Assembly (NCBI GenBank): GCA_035315065.1
Contig: DATFYM010000241.1
Span: forward strand, 1-64,000
Length of the DNA stretch: 64,000 bases
Direction: 5' to 3'
DNA from: DATFYM01 sp035315065
GTDB taxonomy: Bacteria; Acidobacteriota; Terriglobia; UBA7540
The position numbers were made by a program, and so were the translations under genes. Below are positions 16,973 through 24,334 of the stretch, in pieces (position 1 is the stretch's first letter; each line of letters begins with the position of its first letter). The notes under the pieces were generated by a model. That model was not told the origin of the DNA. It was given only the letters and a program-made list of their open reading frames with translations, and made no database searches.

Positions 16973-18568
16973 CTAGTACGCAAACCCGTCCGGCTGGGGC
17001 TCGGCACCCACCCAAACCTCGCGATCGACGAAATCGCGGCCGGCTTCCAGCGCCTTCCGGTTGATTTCCAACAGAGCCACTTTCTTGACCTTATCCTCGA
17101 TCGCGCCGAGGGCGGTGGCGGCCGACAGGCACTCCGTTTCTTCGAGCAGTGCGCCCATCAGTACCATGTTGGCAGCTTTGGCCGAACCCAGTTTGTCGGC
17201 GATCTCGGAGGCGGGAATGCAGATCACCCGCGCCTCAGGCGGCGTGAAATCGGAGGGCAGGCTGGCGTGGTTGTAAAGGATAATGCCCTCGGCCGGTACA
17301 TGCGACGCAAACTTGCGCAGCGAGATCTCGTTCATGGCAATCAGCACGTCCGGATGCAAAGCCACGGGCGACCCGATACGTTCCTTGGAGAGACACACGG
17401 TGCAGTGCGCGCTGCCCGAGCGCATCTCCGGCCCGTAGGAGGGCAACCAGCTCACGGCGAGCCCTTCCCGCATGCCCATCTCGGCCAGCAACTGGCCCAG
17501 CAGCAGCACGCCCTGACCGCCGAACCCAGCTACGTTGATCGTCATCTGCTGAAAGTGATGAGAGTGCCTCAGCGGCCCGGGCGTGCCGGGCACTTTTTCT
17601 CTATTCCCTATTCCCTGTTCCCTGTTCCCTGCTTGCTGTTTCCTGTTCCCTACTTGCTGTTCCCTGTTCCCTGTTCTCTGCCCCCCGTCTTCGATCTCCA
17701 ATACCTCCGGCACTGGACGCTGGGGCGGGGCGTTGTTACCCAAGGGTTCGGGCTTCTTGTCGCGGAAGGCGTTTAGCGGGAACACCGGAATCATTTTCTC
17801 GGCCACCCATTGGCGAGCCTCCACCGGTTCCATGCCCCAGATCGTCGGGCAGGGCGAAAGGATCTCGACAAACGAGAAGCCCAGGCCCTGGCGCTGATTG
17901 TCGAGCGCCTTGCGAATCGCCCGCCGCGCCTTCATGATGTTCTTGTTGTCGGAGACCGCCACGCGCTCGATGTATACCGGAGCTTGCAGGGTGGCGAGCA
18001 GTTCCGACATGTGCATGGGGAAGCCTTCATTCGCCGGCCGCCGACCCCAGGGCGAAGTGGTGCTCTTCTGGCCGATCAGCGTGGTGGGCGCCATCTGCCC
18101 GCCGGTCATGCCATAGATGGCATTGTTCACGAAAAAGACGGTAATCTTTTCTCCCCGGTTGGCGGCGTGGACGATCTCCGCCGTGCCGATGGCGGCCAAA
18201 TCGCCGTCGCCCTGATAGGCTATAACAATCTTATCCGGGCAGGCCCGCTTGATTCCGGTGGCCACGGCCGAGGCGCGCCCGTGCGCAGCCTGGACGTTGC
18301 CCACGTCGAAGTAGTAGAAGGCGAACACGGAGCATCCCACCGGGGTCACCAGGATTGTCTGGTCTTTCAGGCCCAACTCCTCCACCGCCTCGGCGATAAA
18401 CTTGTGCACCACGCCGTGCCCACAGCCGGGGCAGTAGTGCGTCTGGTGCTTCAGCTCCGCCTTGCGCTCGTAAACGCTATAAAACACCGGCGACTTGGAG
18501 TGGATCACTTCGTATCCGTCGTTGGCAGCTTTCGGCTCCTTTGCGCCAACGCTGCTTTCCTCTGTCAT
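16973..18568 (-). CDS. 2-oxoacid:ferredoxin oxidoreductase beta-gamma fusion
   Basis: The 531-residue protein joins two subunits that are normally separate. Residues about 1-290 are the TPP-binding beta subunit (HYCPGCGHGVVHKFIAEAVE, VGCSVFAFYYFDVGNVQAAH, AYQGDGDLAAIGTAEI, FFVNNAIYGMTGGQMAPTT). Residues about 342-531 are the gamma subunit (TINVAGFGGQGVLLLGQLLA, SYGPEMRSGSAHCTVCLS, AANMVLMGALLEETECL). The link (about 296-322) is a GNREQ-type low-complexity stretch encoded by a tandem repeat. The gamma part has its own ATG at 17545 but no Shine-Dalgarno. The chosen start, ATG 18568, lies 8 nt after GGAGG; an ATG at 18574 and a TTG at 18583 are alternatives. With the alpha subunit and ferredoxin encoded upstream this makes a VOR/KOR-type complex. 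Confidence 0.88.
   Translation of the reverse strand: MTEESSVGAKEPKAANDGYEVIHSKSPVFYSVYERKAELKHQTHYCPGCGHGVVHKFIAEAVEELGLKDQTILVTPVGCSVFAFYYFDVGNVQAAHGRASAVATGIKRACPDKIVIAYQGDGDLAAIGTAEIVHAANRGEKITVFFVNNAIYGMTGGQMAPTTLIGQKSTTSPWGRRPANEGFPMHMSELLATLQAPVYIERVAVSDNKNIMKARRAIRKALDNQRQGLGFSFVEILSPCPTIWGMEPVEARQWVAEKMIPVFPLNAFRDKKPEPLGNNAPPQRPVPEVLEIEDGGQRTGNREQQVGNRKQQAGNREQGIGNREKVPGTPGPLRHSHHFQQMTINVAGFGGQGVLLLGQLLAEMGMREGLAVSWLPSYGPEMRSGSAHCTVCLSKERIGSPVALHPDVLIAMNEISLRKFASHVPAEGIILYNHASLPSDFTPPEARVICIPASEIADKLGSAKAANMVLMGALLEETECLSAATALGAIEDKVKKVALLEINRKALEAGRDFVDREVWVGAEPQPDGFAY
17601..17680. repeat. TTCCCTGTTCCC tandem array forming the fusion linker
   Basis: TTCCCTATTCCCTGTTCCCT and further heptamer units run through about 80 bp and stay open in the oxidoreductase frame, giving NREQ repeats. 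Unlike most arrays in this window, no complementary arm is seen close by. Confidence 0.85.
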
Positions 18569-18600
18569 ACTCATTCCCTCCAAGTAGCGCTAATAGGCTG

Positions 18601-18712
18601 TATTTTCATAGACATCGTCGCTCTCGGCGAATATCATCCTTTGTTTTCATGCACATCGTGGCTTCCCAAGTTACGCCCAAGACCCAACCCTTTATTTTCA
18701 GTAACATGGTGG
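18601..18712. promoter_or_regulatory. three spaced copies of TATTTTCATnnACATCGTGG motif (locus A)
   Basis: Motif copies start at 18601 (TATTTTCATAGACATCGTCG), 18642 (TGTTTTCATGCACATCGTGG) and 18693 (TATTTTCAGTAACATGGTGG). Spacing is 41 and 51 bp, the same as in the copy set at 62858-62970. The set lies 33 bp upstream of the beta-gamma fusion start on the minus strand, within the 390-bp gap to the alpha subunit. The rest of that gap (about 18720-18958) has no gene; it contains GCCGGGCTAAAGCCCG near 18940. Confidence 0.65.
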
Positions 18713-18958
18713 CTTCGCTTCCCCGAATTTGAAGTGACCGGTCGGCGGCAACCCGGGCGATGAGGCCTCCCCGCGCAACACGAGCCTTTACGCTCCGGTT
18801 TGTTTTCGGTTTGTTTTTTAGGGCCGATCCTTTCTTTTCAATAAGTAGCCCGCTTTGTTCCGAAATATACCTAGGCGAAATTCGATCTCCTCTTCGCGTA
18901 GGATGCTCTCTGATTTCGAGTTCCCCTTCGGACCAAAATGCCGGGCTAAAGCCCGTCG

Positions 18959-20011
18959 CTACACGGTCACGGGCGAGCGGACGGCCAGTTCCGCGCGCAG
19001 TTCCTCCACCGACGGCACGTTGCCGCCGCCGCGCCCGTAGAATTCCACCGGCACTCTACCGTTGAGCGCCAGGCGCACGTCTTCCACCATCTGTCCGTTG
19101 CTCAGCTCCACCACCAAAACCTTCTCGACGCGCGAGGCCGCTTCCGCCAGCGCCCGGGAAGGAAAAGGCCACAAGGTGATGGGCCGGAACAGGCCCGCCC
19201 GGAGCCCGTCGCGGCGAAGCTCTTCCACCGCGGAGCGCAGAATGCGGGAAACGATCCCATAGCCCACCAGCAGCACGTCAGCGTCGCCCGTCTGGTAGGC
19301 TTCGTGGCGCGGTTCCTCTTGCTGCGCCCGAACGTACTTCGCTTCCATCTGGCGCTGGTGCGCTTCCAATTCATCCGGTTCCAGGAAAATGGAACTTACC
19401 AGGTTCTTGCGCGTCTCCGCCGTCCCCTTCACCGCCCAAGGTTTCTCCGGGGGCGTTGCCTTGCGATACTCGAGCTCCAGCGGCTCCATCATCTGCCCCA
19501 CAAAACCGTCGCTCAGCACCACGGCCGGGTTGCGGTATTTGTCCGCCAGCTCGAAGGCCAGCGTGGTGAGGTCCGCCATCTCCTGCACGGAAGCCGGGGC
19601 CAGCACGAGGTTGCGGTAATTGCCATGCCCGCCGCCCTTGACCATGGCAAAGTAGTCGCTCTGCTCGGGCGCGATGTTGCCCAAGCCGGGCCCGCCGCGC
19701 ACGATGTCCACGATCACGCAAGGCAGCTCGGCGCCGGCGATGTAGGAGATACCTTCCTGCATCAAGCTGATGCCAGGGCCGGAGGATGCGGTCATGACGC
19801 GGACCCCTGCCGCAGCCGCGCCGTACACCATGTTGATGGCGGCTACTTCGCTCTCCGCCTGCAAGAACGTCCCGCCCACCTGCGGCAGGTACAACGCCGC
19901 CGCTTCGGCGATCTCGCTGGCTGGAGTAATCGGATATCCATAGTAGGCGGTGCAGCCGGCAAGGATCGCCCCCTTCATTACTGCCACGTTGCCTTTACAA
20001 AGCTGCCGCAT
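18959..20011 (-). CDS. 2-oxoacid:ferredoxin oxidoreductase alpha subunit (VorB-like)
   Basis: This 350-residue subunit starts QLCKGNVAVMKGAILAGCTA, followed by YYGYPITPASEI, FLQAESEVAAINMVYGAAAA, MTASSGPGISLMQEGISYIA, ELPCVIVDIVRGGPGLGNI and KGGGHGNYR, which is the pattern of the branched-chain 2-oxoacid (VorB) group rather than pyruvate enzymes. It would bind TPP and the 2-oxoacid with the beta subunit. A C-terminal transketolase-like domain (DADVLLVGYGIVSRILRSAV) ends the protein. The ATG at 20011 has a perfect AGGAGG. Substrate preference remains an inference from sequence pattern. Confidence 0.9.
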   Translation of the reverse strand: MRQLCKGNVAVMKGAILAGCTAYYGYPITPASEIAEAAALYLPQVGGTFLQAESEVAAINMVYGAAAAGVRVMTASSGPGISLMQEGISYIAGAELPCVIVDIVRGGPGLGNIAPEQSDYFAMVKGGGHGNYRNLVLAPASVQEMADLTTLAFELADKYRNPAVVLSDGFVGQMMEPLELEYRKATPPEKPWAVKGTAETRKNLVSSIFLEPDELEAHQRQMEAKYVRAQQEEPRHEAYQTGDADVLLVGYGIVSRILRSAVEELRRDGLRAGLFRPITLWPFPSRALAEAASRVEKVLVVELSNGQMVEDVRLALNGRVPVEFYGRGGGNVPSVEELRAELAVRSPVTV

Positions 20012-20030
20012 ACTTGCCTCCTGGAAGAGC

Positions 20031-20110
20031 CATCAGCACTCAGGCGTCAGCTCTCAGCAAGAAAAGCCCGCGGCCTTTACTGATAGCTGATGGCTGATAG
20101 CTGATAGCTG
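20031..20110. repeat. inverted TCAGCTCTCAGC / GCTGATAGCTGA arrays
   Basis: CATCAGCACTCAGGCGTCAG at about 20031-20050 faces CTGATAGCTGATGGCTGATA at about 20080-20110, between ferredoxin and alpha-subunit genes. The same family occurs at 22066, 23315 and 43130. Confidence 0.7.
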
Positions 20111-20125
20111 CTCCTGGCTCTTGCA

Positions 20126-20398
20126 TCACGCGCTGGCAGGGGCCATTGCACCGTGTTCCGTCCGCAGGCCCGCCTTGGTCAGCCGGTACACGACGATGGC
20201 TCCCGGCTCGGGACAGCAATAGAAGCAGATGCCGCATCCTGTGCAGCCTTCGCCGGTGTACTCAGCCGGATGCACGCCGTAAGCACTCAGGTTAGCCGCC
20301 AAGGCCAGGCATTTGGGCGGGCACGACTCCACGCATAACCCGCAGCCCTTGCACTCCTCGACGCTGATAATCACTCTTCCCCGCGGTTGACCGGCCAT
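20126..20398 (-). CDS. 2x[4Fe-4S] ferredoxin subunit of the oxidoreductase
   Basis: This 90-residue protein has two cluster motifs, CKGCGLCVESCPPKC at about 17-31 and CTGCGICFYCCPEPG at about 52-66. It corresponds to the delta (ferredoxin-like) subunit that passes electrons from TPP-bound substrate to external ferredoxin. An ATG at 20398 follows AGGAAGG. Its position directly before the alpha subunit supports the role. The second motif has one extra cysteine (FYCC), which is common in this subunit. Confidence 0.92.
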   Translation of the reverse strand: MAGQPRGRVIISVEECKGCGLCVESCPPKCLALAANLSAYGVHPAEYTGEGCTGCGICFYCCPEPGAIVVYRLTKAGLRTEHGAMAPASA

Positions 20399-20417
20399 TG
20401 TCTACCTTCCTTGGAGG

Positions 20418-20714
<297 letters not shown>

Positions 20715-20725
<11 letters not shown>

Positions 20726-22049
20726 CCATGCCTACCAGTTCAGTCCCCGGGTGCTGCAACCATTTGGTGCGCTCACAGTACTCGTAAAGCTCACCGCGGA
20801 ATTTCGGGTGTGCGATTTCGATCAGAGCTTTCGCCCGCTCCCGGATGGACTTGCCGTGCAGGTACGCCACACCGTACTCGGTGACAACATAGCGGATGAG
20901 CCCACGCGACGTCACCACTCCCGCCCCTGGATTCAGCATGGCAACGATCCTGGAAATGGCGCCATCTTTGGCGGTGGAGGGCAGGGCGATGATCGGTTTG
21001 CCGCCCTTCGATCGCGACGAGCCCCGCAGAAAGTCCACCTGCCCGCCGATTCCGCTGTAGAACGTGGTGCCGATGGAGTCCGAACATACCTGCCCAGTGA
21101 TGTCGACTTGCAGCGCCGAGTTGATGGCCACCATGCGATCGTTGTTGGCGATAAGCCGCGGGTCGTTGGTGTAGGCGTTTGGGTGAAACTCAAAGATCGG
21201 GTTGTTGTCGACGAAGTCGAACAGCTTCTTGGTCCCCAGCACGAAGGCGAGAATGATCTTGCGCGGATTGAAGTTCTTGCGCGCGCCGGTGATCACTCCC
21301 GCTTCCACCAATGGGATGGCGCTGTCGGAGATCGTCTCCGTGTGCACGCCCAGGTCCCGGCGGTCCATCAGGAAGGGCAGCACGGCGTTGGGAATGGCGC
21401 CAATCCCCGTTTGCAGCACCGCGCCGTCCTCGATCAGGTCGGCCACATGGCCCGCGATCGTGACGTGTAGATCGGTAATTTCCGGGTTGGGCAACTCGGA
21501 TAGCGGCCGCGAAGACTCGACGAAGGCGTGGATCTGGCTGACGTGGATAAAGCTGTCGCCAAAGGTGCGCGGCATCTGGTCGTTCACCTGCGCCAGCACC
21601 GTCCGCGCACACTTGGCGGCGGTGAGGGTGGTGTCGACGCCCACGCCGAAGCTGCAGAAGCCGTGGGCGTCGGGCGGCGAAACCTGGATCAGCGCCACAT
21701 CCAACGGCATGGCGCCGCTTTCGAACAAGTCTTCCACCTCGCTCAGGTACACCGGCGTGTAATCGGCGCGACCCTCGTTCACCGCCTCCCGCACGTTAGG
21801 GCCGATGAACATCGCATTGTGACGAAAGTGGCCTGCCATCTCCGGCGCCACATAGTCGGCACGCCCGGTGGTGAGCAGGTGGACCACTTCCACATCGTGC
21901 ACGAACGGCCCCCGACGGATGAGAGCCTCCACCAGGGTCTCCGGTTCCGCGCAGCCCGGCTGGATATACACCCGCATTCCACATTTCACGGACTGCAACG
22001 CCTCCTCCGGCGTCCGCAGCTTCTTCCGGTATTCAGTCTCCCATAACAT
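20715..22049 (-). CDS. acetyl-CoA hydrolase/transferase family protein
   Basis: This 444-residue CoA transferase family I-type enzyme carries the catalytic glutamate in LGVHTETISDSAIPL, a LQTGIGAIPNAVLPFL substrate loop, FYSGIGGQVDFLRGS and the C-terminal VVTEYGVAYLHGKSIRERA signature. Relatives are 4-hydroxybutyrate, propionate or succinate:acetate CoA transferases and acetyl-CoA hydrolases; which acyl group is used cannot be read. Placed just upstream of ferredoxin-dependent oxidoreductase genes on the same strand, it may recycle the acyl-CoA they make. The ATG at 22049 follows GGAG. Its final K-Q-stop is repeat-encoded. Confidence 0.88.
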
Positions 22050-22065
22050 CCCGTCGCTCCGAACT

Positions 22066-22146
22066 GGCTCTCAGCTCTCAGCCATCAGCTCCTCAGCAAA
22101 AAGCCGCCCTCGTTGCTGTGTGCTGATAGCCGACGGCTGATGGCTT
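22066..22146. repeat. inverted TCAGCCATCAGC / GCTGATAGCCGA arrays
   Basis: TCTCAGCTCTCAGCCATCAG at about 22069 faces GCTGATAGCCGACGGCTGAT at about 22122-22142, upstream of the CoA transferase gene. Confidence 0.7.
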
Positions 22147-22176
22147 GGTTGAGCCGCTGCAACCGATCACTGAAAA

Positions 22177-22659
22177 CTAATTGTGAGCCGCGCGGGCCGC
22201 AAAGCTGCCTGGAACGGCCTGCTTTCCTGCGCGCGCTTCTTCATAGCCTACCGCCACGTAATAGATGGCACGGTCGAAGAAATGGCCGAGCAGTTGCAGC
22301 ACTTCCAGCTCACCAAAAAGCTCCACCGGACGGTCCTGAATTGATTCCCAGGTCAGGAACTCCCAGAGGTTCTCCTTGGTCATGGCAATCGACCAGATCA
22401 CTTCCGTCAAAGGCACTTTCTGGTGATAGCGCCGGGCGCCGATTTCCCGGTAATGCCGCTCGACATCCACGTCCTTCTTCTCCAGCAGCCATTCCCCCAA
22501 ATGTTGGTAAATCTCGTGCACGCGTAGTTTCAGTTCCTCGTGAGGCACGTTGCTGTAATTCCGTGTGCAATCCGACTCCTGGACCTTTCGGAGAAGACTG
22601 CTGGCCAAAGCGTCGGAGTGGGCCTCGATTAGGCGCACCAGTCGATATGCAAGCATCAT
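22177..22659 (-). CDS. RsbRD N-terminal-like sensor domain protein
   Basis: The 160-residue all-helical protein resembles the RsbRD/non-haem globin-like N-terminal domain: MLAYRLVRLIEAHSDALASS, then LRVHEIYQHLGEWLLEKKD, VERHYREIGARRYHQKVPLT and EVIWSIAMTKENLWEFLTWE. Such domains act in stress signalling or stand alone; no STAS output domain is present. The ATG at 22659 (next to another at 22656) follows GGGAGG. A frame open further upstream to 22776 is ignored because the ribosome-binding site supports the internal start. It is the first gene of the minus-strand run leading to the oxidoreductase genes, 128 bp upstream of the CoA transferase. Confidence 0.65.
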   Translation of the reverse strand: MMLAYRLVRLIEAHSDALASSLLRKVQESDCTRNYSNVPHEELKLRVHEIYQHLGEWLLEKKDVDVERHYREIGARRYHQKVPLTEVIWSIAMTKENLWEFLTWESIQDRPVELFGELEVLQLLGHFFDRAIYYVAVGYEEARAGKQAVPGSFAARAAHN

Positions 22660-22759
22660 CACCGCCTCCCTCTCCTTCCCCTTACTGAGCTTCCTCCTTC
22701 TTCTCGTCAAAGACTGTGATTGATGGCACTTCGGGCTGTGACGGTCATCACCAATCTTG

Positions 22760-22776
22760 GTGGCATTTTGCCACAC
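22760..22776. promoter_or_regulatory. GTGGCATTTTGCCAC palindrome
   Basis: GTGGCATTTTGCCACAC lies about 100 bp upstream of the RsbRD-like gene. Its complement GTGTGGCAAAATGCCAC recurs exactly at 34922-34938. It may be an operator or a small hairpin. Confidence 0.4.
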
Positions 22777-22888
22777 TGAGAGGAGCTTGGAGTGCAGAGC
22801 CGCTGGCGGAACCGCTGGCCATTGTCAAAAATCGAGGGTTAGGCAGCACGCAGGTTGCTCTTTTGCGTGTTTGTGGCGATAATTCCAT

Positions 22889-23311
22889 TTGATCCCGCTC
22901 GACGCCTTTCCGCTTCTCGACGCCGCGCTCAATCTGGCGAGCGCGATCTTGCTGGTACTCGGCTTTGTCTTCATCCGCCGCCGCGACATTGCCGCCCACA
23001 GGGTGTGCATGCTCTCTGCTGTCGGGACCTCAACGCTCTTCCTCGTCTGCTACCTCTGGTATCACGCACATCACGGGGTGACGCGATTCCCAGGCCAGGG
23101 CGGAGTCCGCGCCTTTTATTTTACTCTGCTGACGACGCACACCGTCCTGGCCGCCGCCATTGTCCCGCTGGTGATCGTCACCCTGATTCGGGCGCTCCGC
23201 CGCACTTTCGATCGTCACAAGCGGATCGCCCGCTGGGCGCTGCCGCTGTGGTTCTACGTCTCCGTCACCGGCGTGGTAGTGTACTGGATGCTGTACCAAG
23301 TGAGGTGGTAG
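22889..23311 (+). CDS. DUF420 membrane protein
   Basis: The 140-residue product has four hydrophobic segments (about 8-28, 40-60, 76-100, 115-136). It matches the DUF420 pattern: an FPLLDAALNLASAILLVLGF start, RRRDIAAHRVCML, STLFLVCYLWYHAHHG, FYFTLLTTHTVLAAAIVPLV and a final HKRIARWALPLWFYVSVTGV. Conserved histidines sit in AAHR, YHAHH, TTH and RHKR. Some DUF420 proteins (CtaM-like) help assemble haem-copper oxidases. The start is a TTG at 22889, chosen because the protein pattern begins there. A HEAT-repeat membrane protein follows on the same strand. Confidence 0.82.
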   Translation: MIPLDAFPLLDAALNLASAILLVLGFVFIRRRDIAAHRVCMLSAVGTSTLFLVCYLWYHAHHGVTRFPGQGGVRAFYFTLLTTHTVLAAAIVPLVIVTLIRALRRTFDRHKRIARWALPLWFYVSVTGVVVYWMLYQVRW

Positions 23312-23314
23312 GTC

Positions 23315-23404
23315 CCAGCCGTCAGCTATCAGCTCTCAGGTCTCAGCGATCAGCAAGTCATGCCGAAACCCGGATTCTTTGTGGCTGACGGCTGATAGCT
23401 ATAG
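23315..23404. repeat. inverted CAGCCGTCAGCTATCAG / CTGACGGCTGATAGC arrays
   Basis: CAGCCGTCAGCTATCAGCTC at 23317 pairs with GCTGACGGCTGATAGCTATA near 23384-23403, between the DUF420 and HEAT genes. Confidence 0.75.
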
Positions 23405-23419
23405 CCCAAGGAGATTGCA

Positions 23420-24247
23420 TTGACCGGTTCCCGAAAGATGCCTCCCGTCTTCACGATGCTGCTGGCGACCCTGGCCTTCGTGCTGGTGCCCTTCCTGTTC
23501 TGGTATCTGACGTGGTTCGGCCGCAAGCTGAGCGACGCCGATCTGGGAAAGTACCTGACGGATACTTCGGCCCCCCACCAGACGCAGCACGCTATCGCCC
23601 AGTTGGCGGACATGATGGCGCGGCACGACCCGGCCGCCCAGCGCTGGCACCCGCCGCTGCTGGCCCTCGCTCGCAACCAGGAGAGCGAATTTCGCCTGAT
23701 GGCCGCCTGGGCGATGGGGCAGGACGCGAAGTCGGACGACTTCCACCAGGCGCTGCTCGCCCTGCTGCGCGACCCTGAGCCCGTGGTGCGCTGGAACGCC
23801 GCCCTCGCCCTCATCCGCTTTGGCGACGCGAACGGCGAGCCGGAGCTGCACCTTATGCTGCGGCCTTACACGTTGCCGGCGCCGGCGACCGGCTCCATCG
23901 CCCTGCGGGTGAAGGCCCAGGACGCCTTCGAAAGCGGGACCGTCGTGGCCCGCATCAAGGATGAAAACGGGAACGATCAGGACGTGCGATCGCCGATGTC
24001 CGGGGCACTGGAGCGATGGATCGTTAGCGGCGGCGCCCACGTGGTGAGGGGCGACGCGATCGCGGTGCTGGCGCCCGGGGCCGATCAGGTGTGGGAGGCG
24101 CTGCGGGCGCTGGTGCTGGTGGGTCAGCCGGCCGACCTCGAGGACGTCGAGCGCTTCGCGCGTGGCGTCCCCGGCATGAACGAAAGAATCCGGCAGCAGG
24201 CGGAGTTGACGGCCAAGGCGATCCGAGGCAGGCAGGGTAGACGGTAG
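23420..24247 (+). CDS. membrane-anchored HEAT-repeat protein with lipoyl-like domain
   Basis: The 275-residue product begins with a transmembrane segment (about 10-30, FTMLLATLAFVLVPFLFWYL). A PBS/HEAT-type helical region (about 50-140) contains RLMAAWAMGQDAKSDDFHQA and DPEPVVRWNAALALIRFGD. A biotinyl/lipoyl-like barrel (about 170-222) follows, with GTVVARIKDENGNDQDVRSP, MSGALERWIVSGGAHVVRGD and AIAVLAPGADQV; no obvious lysine for lipoylation is seen at the hairpin, so it may act as an adaptor like HlyD-type barrels. The function is not known. The start is TTG 23420 after AAGGAG. The last residues (GRQGRR) and stop are from a repeat array. Confidence 0.6.
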   Translation: MTGSRKMPPVFTMLLATLAFVLVPFLFWYLTWFGRKLSDADLGKYLTDTSAPHQTQHAIAQLADMMARHDPAAQRWHPPLLALARNQESEFRLMAAWAMGQDAKSDDFHQALLALLRDPEPVVRWNAALALIRFGDANGEPELHLMLRPYTLPAPATGSIALRVKAQDAFESGTVVARIKDENGNDQDVRSPMSGALERWIVSGGAHVVRGDAIAVLAPGADQVWEALRALVLVGQPADLEDVERFARGVPGMNERIRQQAELTAKAIRGRQGRR

Positions 24248-24330
24248 ACAGTAGACGGGTAAGAGCCCCTTTTCCCTCATTCCGTATACCGTCTACTGAA
24301 TCTTCCCCGTCTACCGTCTGCCGTCTACCG
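24236..24330. repeat. inverted GTAGACGGTAGAC / GTCTACCGTCTAC arrays between convergent genes
   Basis: GGTAGACGGTAGACAGTAGA at about 24236 faces CCGTCTACCGTCTGCCGTCT near 24307-24328. It lies between convergent genes and may serve both as a terminator. Confidence 0.75.
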
Positions 24331-24334
24331 AGAT

